Positions 1 through 8,882 of a stretch of 64,000 bases of DNA are shown here, piece by piece. The position numbers were made by a program, and so were the translations under genes. Origin of the DNA: Pelagibius sp037652055 (GTDB lineage Bacteria; Pseudomonadota; Alphaproteobacteria; Kiloniellales; Kiloniellaceae); assembly GCF_037652055.1 (NCBI RefSeq), contig NZ_JBBKAH010000006.1, forward strand, positions 62,001-126,000, written 5' to 3'. Positions within the stretch are counted from its first letter, which is position 1. Each line of letters opens with the position of its first letter. The notes under the pieces were generated by a model. It made no database searches and was not told the DNA's origin. It saw nothing but the letters and a program-made list of their open reading frames with translations.

Positions 1-2
1 CG

Positions 3-338
3 GTGAACGGCCAGAGCTGCACCGTCGAGCTGGACAGCGGCGGCAATGTCGAGGCGCTTGCCGTCAACATCGGCGGGCCCGGTGACAGGACCACCCTGTC
101 GCTGCGGCCCGAGCGGGTCCTGATCAATCCGCCGGCGGACAAATATCCCAACACTTTCGAGGCCAAGGTCGAGGAACTGATCTACCTGGGCGATCACATC
201 AGGACGCGGGTGAACTTCGCCGGAAACGATCAGTTCGTGGTGAAAGTCCCCAACGCACAGGGCCACGCCATCATCGACGAAGGCGGCGCGGTCCGCGTCG
301 GCTGGGCCTTGGAAGACTGCCGAGCCTTGGACGCATGA
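3..338 (+). CDS. ABC transporter ATP-binding protein, C-terminal part (truncated by window edge)
   Basis: This is the last 111 residues of a polyamine-type ABC ATPase; the nucleotide-binding domain lies upstream of the window. The visible part is the regulatory TOBE/OB region: the LSLRPERV segment followed by a beta-rich stretch (VEELIYLGDHIRTRVNFAGND) is typical of the PotA family tail. The reading frame is open from the first base, so the GTG at position 3 is probably internal. A binding protein and two permeases follow on the same strand, so it should energise that importer from the cytoplasmic face of the membrane. The substrate is inferred from family only. Confidence 0.85.
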   Translation: MNGQSCTVELDSGGNVEALAVNIGGPGDRTTLSLRPERVLINPPADKYPNTFEAKVEELIYLGDHIRTRVNFAGNDQFVVKVPNAQGHAIIDEGGAVRVGWALEDCRALDA

Positions 339-474
339 GGTCTCGGGAGCTATATATGAGGTAGCAAGGTTGCCTCGCCATCAGGCCGGGGGGGCCGTTC
401 GCGGAGGCAGCAGGTTCAAAGCACTGCCAAACTGCCGGCAACGCCCGGTGATCCACAACAGGGAGAACCATTAA

Positions 475-1566
475 ATGAAGAAGACTTTGCGATACACCAC
501 CATCGGCCTCGCCGGCATCGCCGGTCTGGCCTTCGCCGCCTCGGCGCAGGCGGTAGAACTGAACGTCGTCTCCTGGGGCGGTGCCTATACAGCCAGCCAG
601 CTGAAGGCCTACCACCAGCCCTATATGGCGGCCAACCCCGACGTTCAGCTGAACTCGCTCGACTACAGCGGCGGCCTCGCCGAGGTGCGTGCCCAGGCGG
701 AAGCCGGGAACGTGACCTGGGATCTGGTCGACGTTGTCGTTGCCGACGCCATCCGCGGCTGCGACGAGGGCCTGTTCATGGAACTCGACCACAACGCCAT
801 GCTGGAAGCCGCGCCCGACGGCACGCCGCCGATGGAAGACTTCCTCGAAGGGACGGTCTCCGACTGTTTCGTTCCGCAGATCATCTACTCCTTCGCCTTC
901 GCTTACCGCACCGACGCGTTCAAGGGCGAGCAGCCTAAGACCATGGCTGACGTCTTCGACCTGGAGAAGTTCCCGGGCAAGCGCACCCTGCAGCGTTCTC
1001 CGGTCAACAATCTGGAGTGGGCCCTGATCGCCGACGGCGTTCCGGTAAACGAGGTTTACGACGTGCTCGACACGCCGGAGGGCATCGAGCGTGCCTTCGC
1101 CAAGCTCGACACCATCAAGAGCGAGGTGATCTGGTGGACCGAGGGTGCCGTTCCGGCACAGCTGCTGGCCGATGGCGAAGTTGTCTTCGGCAACGGCTAT
1201 AACGGCCGCCTGTTCTCTGCCATCGAGGAAGAGAAGCAGCCGCTGGCCATGATCTGGGACGGCCAGGTGCTGGACATCGACGGCTGGGCGGTTCCGGCCG
1301 ACGGCAAGAACATCGATGAGGTGCTGAAGTTCATGCGCTTTGCGACGGACACGCAGCGCCTTGCAGACCAGGCCAAGTACATCTCCTACGGCCCGGCCCG
1401 CAAGTCCTCTCTGCCGCTGGTCAGCACGCACGCTGAGCTCGGCATCGACATGGAGCCGCACATGCCGACCAAGTACGCGGAACTGGGTTTCCTCACCAAC
1501 TTCCAGTGGTGGGCCGATAACCGCGACGAACTGAACGAGCGGTTCGAAGCCTGGTTGCAGCAGTAA
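475..1566 (+). CDS. Extracellular solute-binding protein, spermidine/putrescine (PotD/PotF) type
   Basis: Periplasmic receptor of the importer encoded around it, 363 residues. It has a Sec signal peptide (MKK start, hydrophobic core at about 10-22, likely cleavage after AQA near residue 26). The mature protein opens with the LNVVSWGGAYT strand typical of family 1 polyamine-like binding proteins and ends in a Trp-rich helix (FQWWADNRDELNERFEAW). The ATG is preceded by GGGAGA at good spacing. The ligand may be a polyamine or an unrelated small cation; sequence alone does not settle it. A strong hairpin just after the stop probably sets a high receptor-to-permease expression ratio. Confidence 0.9.
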   Translation: MKKTLRYTTIGLAGIAGLAFAASAQAVELNVVSWGGAYTASQLKAYHQPYMAANPDVQLNSLDYSGGLAEVRAQAEAGNVTWDLVDVVVADAIRGCDEGLFMELDHNAMLEAAPDGTPPMEDFLEGTVSDCFVPQIIYSFAFAYRTDAFKGEQPKTMADVFDLEKFPGKRTLQRSPVNNLEWALIADGVPVNEVYDVLDTPEGIERAFAKLDTIKSEVIWWTEGAVPAQLLADGEVVFGNGYNGRLFSAIEEEKQPLAMIWDGQVLDIDGWAVPADGKNIDEVLKFMRFATDTQRLADQAKYISYGPARKSSLPLVSTHAELGIDMEPHMPTKYAELGFLTNFQWWADNRDELNERFEAWLQQ

Positions 1567-1575
1567 GGGCAGGCA

Positions 1576-1600
1576 GGGGGACGGACGGCGTCCATCCCCC
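1576..1600 (+). terminator. GC-rich hairpin after the binding-protein gene (attenuator-like)
   Basis: An imperfect inverted repeat with outer arms GGGGGA and TCCCCC (6 bp) and inner arms GGACG and CGTCC separated by one mismatch. It lies 9 nt after the stop of the binding-protein gene and 57 nt before the permease. There is no T-tract, so it is more likely a 3' mRNA stabiliser or partial terminator within an operon than a full terminator. Confidence 0.5.
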
Positions 1601-1656
1601 ACTCCCTTCGGGCTTGCCCGGCACCTAAAGACTCAAAGATCAAAAGCGGACGGGAT

Positions 1657-2925
1657 ATGGCAGAGGCAGCATCGGACCCGCGCGACGTTATGCGGACGGC
1701 CGACGGCACGCCGTTGAAAGTGTCGATCGCCCGCGCGCTCAGGCGCAACCGGCTGATGGCCCTCGGCCTCATTGCCCCGCTGTTCTTGTTCATCCTCTTC
1801 AGCTTCCTCATTCCCATCGTCGATATGTCGCTGCGCAGCATCGACAATTCGGTGGTGCCCGATAACCTGCCGAGAACCGTGGAGGCCCTCGCCGACTGGG
1901 ACGGTGAGAATTTACCGCCGGAGTCGGCTTTCGCCGCGCTGGCCGAAGACCTCAGAGACGGCCGCGAGAGCAGGGAGATCGGCAAGGTCGCCACGCGCCT
2001 CAACTATGAAATCAGCGGCATGCGCGGCACCGTCATGGGCACCTCGCGCCGCGTCGACCGGATCATCGAGAGCGGTGCCTTTAAAGAAGGCCTGATCGAT
2101 GCCAACGAAGATTGGGGCAAGCCGGAAACCTGGCTGCTGCTGAAGCGCCTCAGTTCCCCCTACACTTTCGGCTATTACCTGAATTCTCTCGACCTGCGGT
2201 TCGATCCGCAAGGCGCAGTCGAGGCCCAGCCGGAGTTCCGGCGGATCTATGTCGATCTCTTCATCCGCACCCTGTGGATGAGCCTGCTGATCACCGGGTT
2301 GACCATCCTGCTCGGCTATCCCATCGCCCACCTCATGGCGACGATGCCGCTGCGCTACAGCAACCTGCTGATGATTCTCGTGCTGCTGCCCTTCTGGACG
2401 TCGCTGCTGGTGCGCACCACCGCCTGGATCGTGATGCTGCAGTCCGAGGGCGTGGTGAACAGCGTCCTGGTATGGATCGGCATCCTCTCCGACGACGGCC
2501 GCCTCGAACTGATTCACAACAAGGTCGGCACCATCGTCGCCATGACGCATATTCTGCTGCCGTTCATGGTGCTGCCGCTCTATAGCGTGATGAAGACCAT
2601 CCCGCCGAGCTACATGCGCGCGGCGCGCTCGCTCGGCGCCAACCAGTTTACCGCTTTCGTGCGCATCTACATGCCGCAGACGGTGGCAGGCATCGGCGCC
2701 GGCAGCATTCTCGTCTTCATCCTCGCCATCGGCTACTACATCACCCCGGCCCTGGTCGGCGGCACCTCCGGCACCCTGATCAGCAACCAGATCGCCTATC
2801 ACATGCAGTCGTCGCTGAACTGGGGCTTGGCCGCCGCCCTCGGTGTCATCCTGCTCGGCCTGGTGATCGGGCTTTACTTCACCTACAACCGCCTTGTCGG
2901 CGTCGACAAAATGAAGCTGGGATAG
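1657..2925 (+). CDS. ABC transporter permease, PotB-like, with a large periplasmic insertion
   Basis: Inner-membrane permease of the first polyamine-type importer, 422 residues, against about 280-300 for PotB. TM1 covers about residues 34-57. The next membrane helix only begins near residue 205, so about 145 residues of mostly charged, helical sequence sit in the first periplasmic loop. The C-terminal half is a standard BPD permease domain with the EAA loop (RAARSLGANQFTAFVRIYMPQ) that docks on the ATPase. The partner permease begins 4 nt after its stop. The extra loop may contact the binding protein; no known domain is recognised in it. Confidence 0.9.
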   Translation: MAEAASDPRDVMRTADGTPLKVSIARALRRNRLMALGLIAPLFLFILFSFLIPIVDMSLRSIDNSVVPDNLPRTVEALADWDGENLPPESAFAALAEDLRDGRESREIGKVATRLNYEISGMRGTVMGTSRRVDRIIESGAFKEGLIDANEDWGKPETWLLLKRLSSPYTFGYYLNSLDLRFDPQGAVEAQPEFRRIYVDLFIRTLWMSLLITGLTILLGYPIAHLMATMPLRYSNLLMILVLLPFWTSLLVRTTAWIVMLQSEGVVNSVLVWIGILSDDGRLELIHNKVGTIVAMTHILLPFMVLPLYSVMKTIPPSYMRAARSLGANQFTAFVRIYMPQTVAGIGAGSILVFILAIGYYITPALVGGTSGTLISNQIAYHMQSSLNWGLAAALGVILLGLVIGLYFTYNRLVGVDKMKLG

Positions 2926-2929
2926 AAAA

Positions 2930-3781
2930 ATGGCGCTTCCTGCTTACGCCGGCCCGCTTGAGCGCACCTGGTACTACAGCTACCGGGTGATCTGCGCGGC
3001 GATCTTCCTCTTCCTCATCGCCCCGATCCTGGTGATCATTCCGCTTTCCTTCAATGCGGTGCCCTTCTTCACCTTCACGCCGGAAATGCTGAGCTTCGAT
3101 CCGGCAGGCTACTCCCTGCGCTGGTACCGCGACTTCGTGAACAATCCGCAGTGGATCCATTCGCTGCAGAACAGCTTCATCGTCGCCATCGCCTCGACCA
3201 TTCTGGCGACGGTGCTCGGCACCCTCGCGGCTCTCGGGCTGAGCCGGCCCTATACGCCCTACAAGTCCATCATCATGGGTCTGCTGATCTCGCCGATGAT
3301 CGTGCCGCTGATCATCTCCGCGACCGGCATGTTCTTCTTTTACTCCTCCATTGGCCTGGCGCAGACCCATCTCGGCATCATCCTTGCCCATACCGCCCTC
3401 GGCACGCCTTTCGTCGTCATCACCGTGACGGCGACGCTCATCGGCTTCGACCAGAGCCTGATCCGTGCCGCCCAGAATCTCGGCGCTTCGCCGACCACGG
3501 TGTTCTTCCAGGTCATCATGCCGCTGATCCTGCCGGGCGTGATCTCGGGCGGCCTCTTCGCCTTCATCACCTCTTTCGACGAAGTGGTGGTCGTGCTCTT
3601 CCTGGCCGACTTCGACCAGCGCACCATTCCCCTGCAGATGTTCTCCGGCCTGCGCGAGCAGATCAGCCCGACCATCCTGGCGGTGGCCACGATCCTGGTG
3701 ACGTTCTCGATCATATTGCTGACGACGGTAGAACTGCTACGCCGGCGCAACGAGCGCATGCGCGGCATGTCGCCCCAGTAA
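2930..3781 (+). CDS. ABC transporter permease, PotC-like
   Basis: Second membrane subunit of the importer, 283 residues, about six TM helices. The EAA loop is visible (RAAQNLGASPTTVFFQVIMPLILPGV), followed by the FDEVVVVLFLADFDQRTIPLQMF stretch usual in PotC proteins. It starts 4 nt after the preceding permease and is surely co-transcribed. The order ATPase, receptor, permease, permease differs from the second importer at about 20.5-24.4 kb, so the two are separate systems and not a recent tandem duplication. Confidence 0.92.
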   Translation: MALPAYAGPLERTWYYSYRVICAAIFLFLIAPILVIIPLSFNAVPFFTFTPEMLSFDPAGYSLRWYRDFVNNPQWIHSLQNSFIVAIASTILATVLGTLAALGLSRPYTPYKSIIMGLLISPMIVPLIISATGMFFFYSSIGLAQTHLGIILAHTALGTPFVVITVTATLIGFDQSLIRAAQNLGASPTTVFFQVIMPLILPGVISGGLFAFITSFDEVVVVLFLADFDQRTIPLQMFSGLREQISPTILAVATILVTFSIILLTTVELLRRRNERMRGMSPQ

Positions 3782-3963
3782 AGTCCCCCGGCACAGCAAC
3801 CCGCCGGCCCCACCACCGGTCCCCCCAAGGCCCTGCCCCCCTTAGATATAGCTGAGAATGCTTCGCATTTGCATCTTTATGGACAAAGTACCCGCAGTCG
3901 CCTATATTCCTTCTTGCCGGGCAGCCGCCCGGCCCGCAGGGACTGCACTGGAACCACCCGCCG

Positions 3964-4530
3964 ATGTATCGCGACAACACCCTGATCCCCAGTGAAGCCG
4001 TCCGGCTGCTGGCCTTGGGTATGCTGGCCAGCAAGCCGATGAGCTATGCCGCGCTGGCGCGCGAGGTGCGGCACTTCACCGGCCGCATCGTCGGCCCCTC
4101 GCTGGACCTCGTCGGCGCCCCTCTGGAGGTGCTGAAGGTCGAGGGTCTGGTGCAGAACGAGGGCGGGGTGCCCGACGCCGACGACCCCAACGATCCAAAC
4201 AATGAGAACCAGCTGCTGACCGTCACCGAGCAGGGCCGCGCCGAGCTGCTGCGGCTGCTCTCCGCCAACGTGCGCCCCCAGATCAGCGACATCAACAAGC
4301 TGATCGTCGCCTTGAAGATGCGTTTCCTGCACCTGATGGCGCCGTCCGACCGGCGTGTCCAGGCCGAATTGCTGCACGACATCTGCGAGCGCGAACTGGC
4401 GCGTCTGATCGACCTACGCGAACACCAGGACCTGGAAGCCGGCTATCTGCATGAGTGGCTCGACCTGGAAATTGCCCAGTCCAACGCGCGCCTGGCCTGG
4501 ACCGCCAAGCTGCGCGACAGCGTCGGCTGA
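3964..4530 (+). CDS. PadR-like winged-helix transcriptional regulator
   Basis: Predicted DNA-binding protein of 188 residues. Residues 10-85 look like a PadR winged helix: an LIPSEAVRLLALGMLASKPMSYAALAREV helix-turn-helix region, then a wing ending in LTVTEQGRAELLRLL. The C-terminal half (about 100-188) is helical and acidic/basic, like the dimerisation helices of the PadR Vir_act_alpha_C region. It stands alone between the importer and a convergent SDR gene, so its target is unknown. The Shine-Dalgarno is weak. Family assignment is by pattern and moderately sure. Confidence 0.65.
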   Translation: MYRDNTLIPSEAVRLLALGMLASKPMSYAALAREVRHFTGRIVGPSLDLVGAPLEVLKVEGLVQNEGGVPDADDPNDPNNENQLLTVTEQGRAELLRLLSANVRPQISDINKLIVALKMRFLHLMAPSDRRVQAELLHDICERELARLIDLREHQDLEAGYLHEWLDLEIAQSNARLAWTAKLRDSVG

Positions 4531-4643
4531 GGGTCGCCTTCCTGCCACAGCCCAGCTGCCGTCGCGGAGTTTGGTTCCCGGGACCAGATAGCGGCAAGCG
4601 ATCCCGCCAACGCGCGCCGGGATGTCACCGCAGTGTAACGCGC

Positions 4644-5429
4644 TCAGTACAGGTGCTGGCCGCCGGTGACGAAGATTTCCGTGCCGGTGACGTAACCGAA
4701 GTCCGGGGTGCAGAGGCGGAAAACCGTCGAGGCGACCTCCTCCGGCCGGCCCATGCGGTGCAGCGGGATGCGCGGAATCAGCGCCTCGTACTCTTCGCCG
4801 ATCATCTCGGTCTCGATCTCGCCGGGTGCCACGGCGTTGACCCGCACGTTGAGCTCGGCGAATTCCACCGCCATCTCGCGCGTGAGGGCCGAGAGCGCCG
4901 CCTTGGAGGTCGAATAGGCCGAGCCGGCGAAGGGATGCACGCCATGGCCGGCGATCGAGGTGATGTTGACGATGGCGCCCGGCCCCTTGCGCAGGGCCGA
5001 GGCGAAACCCCGGCCCAGCGCCAGCGGCGCGAAGAAGTTCAGCTCGAAGACCTCGCGCCACAGGTCGAGGCTGCCGTTGAGGCAGCCGAGGCGCTCCTTG
5101 AAAGCCGTCTTTGGCGACACCGCCGCGTTGTTCACCAGCGCATGCACCGGCCCGTCGCCGATGATCTCCTTGGCCTCGGCCACAAAAGCGGCGACCGCCT
5201 TCTTGTCCGAAAGATCGGCGGTAATGTGGTGGGTCCAATTGGGATCGCGCAGGCAGTGGGCGGGAATCTCCTCGCGAGAGCAGGTGATGATCTCCCAGCC
5301 CTCGTCGCTGAAACGCTTCACCGTGGCGTGGCCGATGCCGCGGCTGGCACCGGTCAGCACCACGCGCTGACGCTGTCCTTGAGGCTGCTGGGACTGCTGG
5401 TGGGCTTGGCCGTTGGTCGTGTCGCTCAT
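4644..5429 (-). CDS. SDR family NAD(P)-dependent oxidoreductase
   Basis: Short-chain dehydrogenase of 261 residues. The Rossmann dinucleotide motif TGASRGIGHA is near residue 28, NNAA of the central strand near 105, and the active site is Ser (NITSIAGHG) with YSTSKAAL (Tyr-x3-Lys). The C-terminal PEEVASTVFRLCTPDFGYVTGTEIFVTGG is standard for the classical subfamily. A Gln-rich leader of about 20 residues precedes the domain, so the true start could be slightly internal. The substrate cannot be told; neighbours give no pathway. Confidence 0.9.
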   Translation of the reverse strand: MSDTTNGQAHQQSQQPQGQRQRVVLTGASRGIGHATVKRFSDEGWEIITCSREEIPAHCLRDPNWTHHITADLSDKKAVAAFVAEAKEIIGDGPVHALVNNAAVSPKTAFKERLGCLNGSLDLWREVFELNFFAPLALGRGFASALRKGPGAIVNITSIAGHGVHPFAGSAYSTSKAALSALTREMAVEFAELNVRVNAVAPGEIETEMIGEEYEALIPRIPLHRMGRPEEVASTVFRLCTPDFGYVTGTEIFVTGGQHLY

Positions 5430-5483
5430 GGCGCGATCTTACTCCGGCAGACCGGCGGCGCCAGGAAAGAAATGGGCCCCCGT

Positions 5484-5849
5484 TCAGCGGACCGAGACGA
5501 CGCGGAAGGTCCGCAGATCACCGTCGTGCTCGCGAATGGACACGTACTCGCCTTCCTTGAACACGTGCGACTCGAACTTGAACCCGGTCTCGTCGTCATC
5601 GGGATCGCCCTTCACGTCGTAGTGAAAGGCCCAATTGCCGCCGCGGGTGTGGCGAAGGTGGCCGGTTTCGTCGGGCTCGCCCTGCCAGAACCGCGTCACC
5701 GTGCAGCTCTCGCGTGCGTGGCGCCAGGCTTCCGCATCGATGTGACCCTCCGGCGTAAGGGGTGCCTTCATGATATAGCCGTGCTCCGCGCTGCCGTTCG
5801 GAAAGTCGTGATCCCGGGCGAGTTCCAACCGGATGTTCTTCACGCTCAC
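5484..5849 (-). CDS. Conserved hypothetical small protein
   Basis: Predicted soluble cytoplasmic protein of 121 residues, no family recognised. The start is a GTG preceded by a perfect GGAGG at 6 nt spacing, a far better start than the ATG 27 codons upstream. The protein is acidic and rich in charged and aromatic residues (TRFWQGEPDETGHLRHTRGGNWAFHYD region), and ends in a short beta-rich segment (EYVSIREHDGDLRTFRVVSV) that could be an SH3-like barrel. It has no signal peptide and no TM helix. It lies between the SDR gene and a UspA gene on the same strand. Confidence 0.75.
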   Translation of the reverse strand: MSVKNIRLELARDHDFPNGSAEHGYIMKAPLTPEGHIDAEAWRHARESCTVTRFWQGEPDETGHLRHTRGGNWAFHYDVKGDPDDDETGFKFESHVFKEGEYVSIREHDGDLRTFRVVSVR

Positions 5850-5963
5850 GTAAAACCTCCTGACACGCACGGCCGGCCAACATTCCGGCCGGACCGCGCT
5901 TAGCTTGGCTGATGCAGCCCGGCAGCGCAAATCCGCGCCGCGCCCCGGGCCGTCGAAGCGGCC

Positions 5964-6824
5964 TTAGTGGGCCATGAGAACAGGGATCTTGGCACGCTGC
6001 AGGACGCCCTCGGTGGCGCCGCCCAGGATGCGCTCACGCAGGCGGCTGTGGCCATAGGCGCCCATGACAAGGCAGTCGGACCCGGCATGATCGGCCTGGC
6101 CGAGCAGGCCGTCGGCGATCGACTCGCTGCCCGGGGTATAGGCCCAGGTCTTCGCCGTGATGCCGTGACCGGCCAGGTAGCGCGCCAGCGCACTGGGCTC
6201 GATTACATCGTCGTCCTCGCGCGCGGTGATCACCACCACCTCCCTGGCCTGCTTCAGCAGCGGCAAGGCCGCGGTGACCGCCATCGCCCCCTCGCGAGAG
6301 CCGTCCCAGGCGACAGCAACCTTGCTACCGAAACCTTTCTTGGTTTCCGCCGGCACGGCGATCACCGGACGGCCGGTGCCGAACAGCGCGGCGTCCATCG
6401 AGGCCGACTCGTCGCCCTCGGTCAGCGAAGGATGCGGCATCACGATGACGTCGGCGAGGCGCCCCAGGCGCTCGATCTCCTCGGGTTGGCGCCCGACCGT
6501 GACGTGCAGGCAGACCGCGAACTTGCCCGCCTCGACCGGCTCGTCGGCCTGGACTGCGGGCAGGCCGCTGCACAGGCGCTTGAAGCTCGTCTCTACCGCC
6601 TCGCGGCGCCGGGCGTTGCTGGCCTCGACCGACGCCATGACCTGCTCCAGGGCGGTGCCGGACATGCCCTCTCCGACGTAAGGCAGCAGGTCACGCGGGT
6701 CGTTGGCCACATGCAGCATTTCGACGCGCGCGCCGAAGCGCTGACCGAGGTCGATCGCCGCGGCCATCGCCGCGTCGCTGCCGGCGGCCCCGTCGGTTAC
6801 GGCAAGAATGGCGGCCCAATCCAT
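5964..6824 (-). CDS. Universal stress protein, tandem UspA domains
   Basis: Cytoplasmic stress protein of 286 residues made of two Usp domains (about 1-140 and 150-286). The second keeps the ATP-binding loop G-x2-G-x9-G (GAYGHSRLRERILGGATEG), while the first lacks a clear copy, a common arrangement in alphaproteobacterial tandem Usps. AAGGAG lies 6 nt before the ATG. It is monocistronic, with a 100-bp leader to a convergently spaced gene. Usps of this kind are usually induced by starvation, oxidative or respiratory stress, but no regulatory site is identified here. Confidence 0.93.
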   Translation of the reverse strand: MDWAAILAVTDGAAGSDAAMAAAIDLGQRFGARVEMLHVANDPRDLLPYVGEGMSGTALEQVMASVEASNARRREAVETSFKRLCSGLPAVQADEPVEAGKFAVCLHVTVGRQPEEIERLGRLADVIVMPHPSLTEGDESASMDAALFGTGRPVIAVPAETKKGFGSKVAVAWDGSREGAMAVTAALPLLKQAREVVVITAREDDDVIEPSALARYLAGHGITAKTWAYTPGSESIADGLLGQADHAGSDCLVMGAYGHSRLRERILGGATEGVLQRAKIPVLMAH

Positions 6825-6938
6825 GGCTGGCTCCTTGGCTTAAGGTGGGAAACGAAAGAACTGCTTCTAACTCGTTTCAATGAGAGGGCGAACGGCGTCC
6901 GCCGGCATTGACCTGAGTCAAGCAGGACCTCTTTGGCG

Positions 6939-7895
6939 CTAAGCGGACTTAATCCCGTCGCCACGGTCCGGGCCACCCTCATAAGGATCCTGGTGCACGA
7001 TCACCTCGGCGCCGGGGAAGGCCTCGCGCAGGTCCCCTTCCACCGCATCGGCGATGGCGTGAGCCTGCACCAGGCTCTGATGGGGATCGAGCTCGATATG
7101 GCATTGGATGAAAATCTGCGGGCCGGAGGCACGTGTGCGCAGGTCGTGGATACCCAGAACGCCGCGGTGGCCGAGGATCGCCGCGCGGATGCTGTGGCGT
7201 TCCTCCTCCGGCAGCTCGCGGTCCATCAGCATGTCGAGCGCGCCGCTGGCGATCTGCCAGGCGTTGTAGAGGATGTAGGCGGCGATGCCGATGCCGAAGA
7301 TCGGATCGGCAAGGTGCCAGCCGAGCTGCGCGGCGAGGATCAGCGCCACGATGACGGCCCCGTTCACCAGCACGTCGCCGGTGTAGTGCAATTGGTCGGC
7401 GCTGATCGCCAGCGAGCCGGTGCGCCGGATGACGTGGCGCTGTAAGGCCACGAGGGCGAGCGTGGCGACGATCGAGAACAGCATGACGGCGATGCCGATC
7501 TCGCTACGCGCCACCTCGTGGGTTGTGAAGAAGCGCGGTGCCGCCTCGATCACCAGGAAGATTGCCGAGCCGGTGATGAAGGCGGCCTGCCCCATGGCGG
7601 CCAGCGGCTCCGCCTTGCCGTGGCCGAAGCGGTGTTCGCGGTCGGCCGGGACCAGGGCATGGCGCACGGCAATGAGATTGATCATCGATGCCGCCGCGTC
7701 GAGCAGCGAGTCGATGAGCGTCGACAGGATGCTGACCGAGTCGGTGACCACGAAAGCGACCAGCTTCACCACGATCAGCAGGCAGGCGGTGGCCACCGAG
7801 GCGGTGGTCGCCAGACGCAGCAGCCGCGCTGCCTCCGGCCCGCCGACGCGAGCCGCAGCGTCCTTCCGGGCCGGCTGATCCGGTCCTCCGCTCAC
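6939..7895 (-). CDS. Cation diffusion facilitator family transporter (FieF-like)
   Basis: Proton-driven exporter of divalent metals (Zn, Fe, Mn or Cd), 318 residues with six TM helices. The metal site is visible: DSLLD in TM2 and HYTGD (H-x3-D) in TM5, plus the HRFGHGKAEPLA loop, followed by a C-terminal cytoplasmic dimerisation domain. The start is a GTG overlapping the pdxH stop codon as GTGA, which implies translational coupling to pdxH. Metal selectivity cannot be read with certainty; the D/D/H/D pattern is that of FieF. Confidence 0.92.
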   Translation of the reverse strand: MSGGPDQPARKDAAARVGGPEAARLLRLATTASVATACLLIVVKLVAFVVTDSVSILSTLIDSLLDAAASMINLIAVRHALVPADREHRFGHGKAEPLAAMGQAAFITGSAIFLVIEAAPRFFTTHEVARSEIGIAVMLFSIVATLALVALQRHVIRRTGSLAISADQLHYTGDVLVNGAVIVALILAAQLGWHLADPIFGIGIAAYILYNAWQIASGALDMLMDRELPEEERHSIRAAILGHRGVLGIHDLRTRASGPQIFIQCHIELDPHQSLVQAHAIADAVEGDLREAFPGAEVIVHQDPYEGGPDRGDGIKSA

Positions 7896-8521
7896 GGGTA
7901 GAGCCGCTCCGTGGTCCAACCGCTCACGGAGCCTTCCGCTCCGGCTTCCGCCCCCCCCTCTCCGCGGCTGTAGACGAGGCGGTCGTGCAGGCGGAAGGCG
8001 CCATCCTGCCAGAACTCGATGAGCCGCGGGGTCAGGCGAAAACCCGACCAGTGAGGCGGGCGCGGCACCGTGCCGAGGGCGTACTTGGCGGCGTAGAGGG
8101 CGACGCGCTTTTCCAGCTCGAAGCGGCCCTCCAGGGGACGCGACTGCTGGCTGGCCCAGGCGCCGATCTGGCTCTGCTTGTGGCGGCTGGCGAAATACTC
8201 GTCCGCCTCGGCATCGCCGACCGGCACCACCGCGCCCTCGATGCGCACTTGGCGGCGCAGGCTTTTCCAATGGAACAGCAGCGCCGCCTTAGGTGTCGCC
8301 AACAGCTGGCGGCCCTTGCGGCTCTCGTAGTTCGTGTAAAACACGAAGCCGTCGCGGTCATAACCCTTCAGCAGCACCATGCGGCAGGACGGCATGCCGT
8401 CCTCGCCGACGGTTGACAGCGCCATGGCGTTGGGGTCGTTGGGCTCCGAGGCCTCGGCCTCGGCCAGCCAGACGGCGAAGAGCGCCAGCGGATCGGCAGG
8501 CTGCTCCGATCTGATTTCCAT
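7892..8521 (-). CDS. pdxH: Pyridoxamine 5'-phosphate oxidase
   Basis: FMN-dependent enzyme that oxidises pyridoxine or pyridoxamine 5'-phosphate to pyridoxal 5'-phosphate, the last step of vitamin B6 synthesis and salvage. At 209 residues it has the family length. Signatures: PSCRMVLLKGYDRDGFVFYTNYESRKGRQL (FMN binding), ALLFHWKSLRRQVRIEG, ASxQSRPL (here SQQSRPL), and the C-terminal WSGFRLTPRLIEFWQ and RLHDR followed by ERLYP, the conserved end. It is coupled by a GTGA overlap to the downstream cation exporter. Confidence 0.97.
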   Translation of the reverse strand: MEIRSEQPADPLALFAVWLAEAEASEPNDPNAMALSTVGEDGMPSCRMVLLKGYDRDGFVFYTNYESRKGRQLLATPKAALLFHWKSLRRQVRIEGAVVPVGDAEADEYFASRHKQSQIGAWASQQSRPLEGRFELEKRVALYAAKYALGTVPRPPHWSGFRLTPRLIEFWQDGAFRLHDRLVYSRGEGGAEAGAEGSVSGWTTERLYP

Positions 8522-8882
8522 TTACCTACGTCCTTTACCGAACCGGCCCACCCTGCCCGAAGCTGCCGGGAAACCTACCGGGGCGAGCCGGGTTGATCTA
8601 TCGCAGGGCGCCACCATATAGCGGCCGCATAGCCTGGAACAGGGCCTAGAAGGGCCGAAATGCGCGGATTTGCGCGCGATAAATCATCCGGGCATGCTGC
8701 CGGGGATGGTTCTGCGGCGGCAACCGTAGCATAGACAGGTTTTCCGCCGCACTGGCACCTGCCATCGGATCGCCCCATTTGGGGCCTAACTGTTCCTCCA
8801 GGCCATGCCTGGGGTCCTCTCCTGAGCCAAGAACGGGAGCCATTGACCGGGGGGACCCTTGACGTTGAGAAAGGGCAATACA
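8522..8882. other. Intergenic region between divergent pdxH and the surface lipoprotein gene
   Basis: 361 bp holding the two divergent promoters. I see no convincing ORF, RNA gene or inverted repeat. Start codons that occur here on the minus strand give low-complexity translations without a Shine-Dalgarno. Confidence 0.5.

Noticed and set aside
271..1602. Long open frame (443 codons) antisense to the binding-protein gene
   Set aside because: It mirrors a well-supported gene, has no family motif, and long antisense frames are expected at this GC content. The same applies to antisense frames at 1912-2802, 12975-13790, 13806-14948, 20539-22014, 44944-46536 and 48306-49568.
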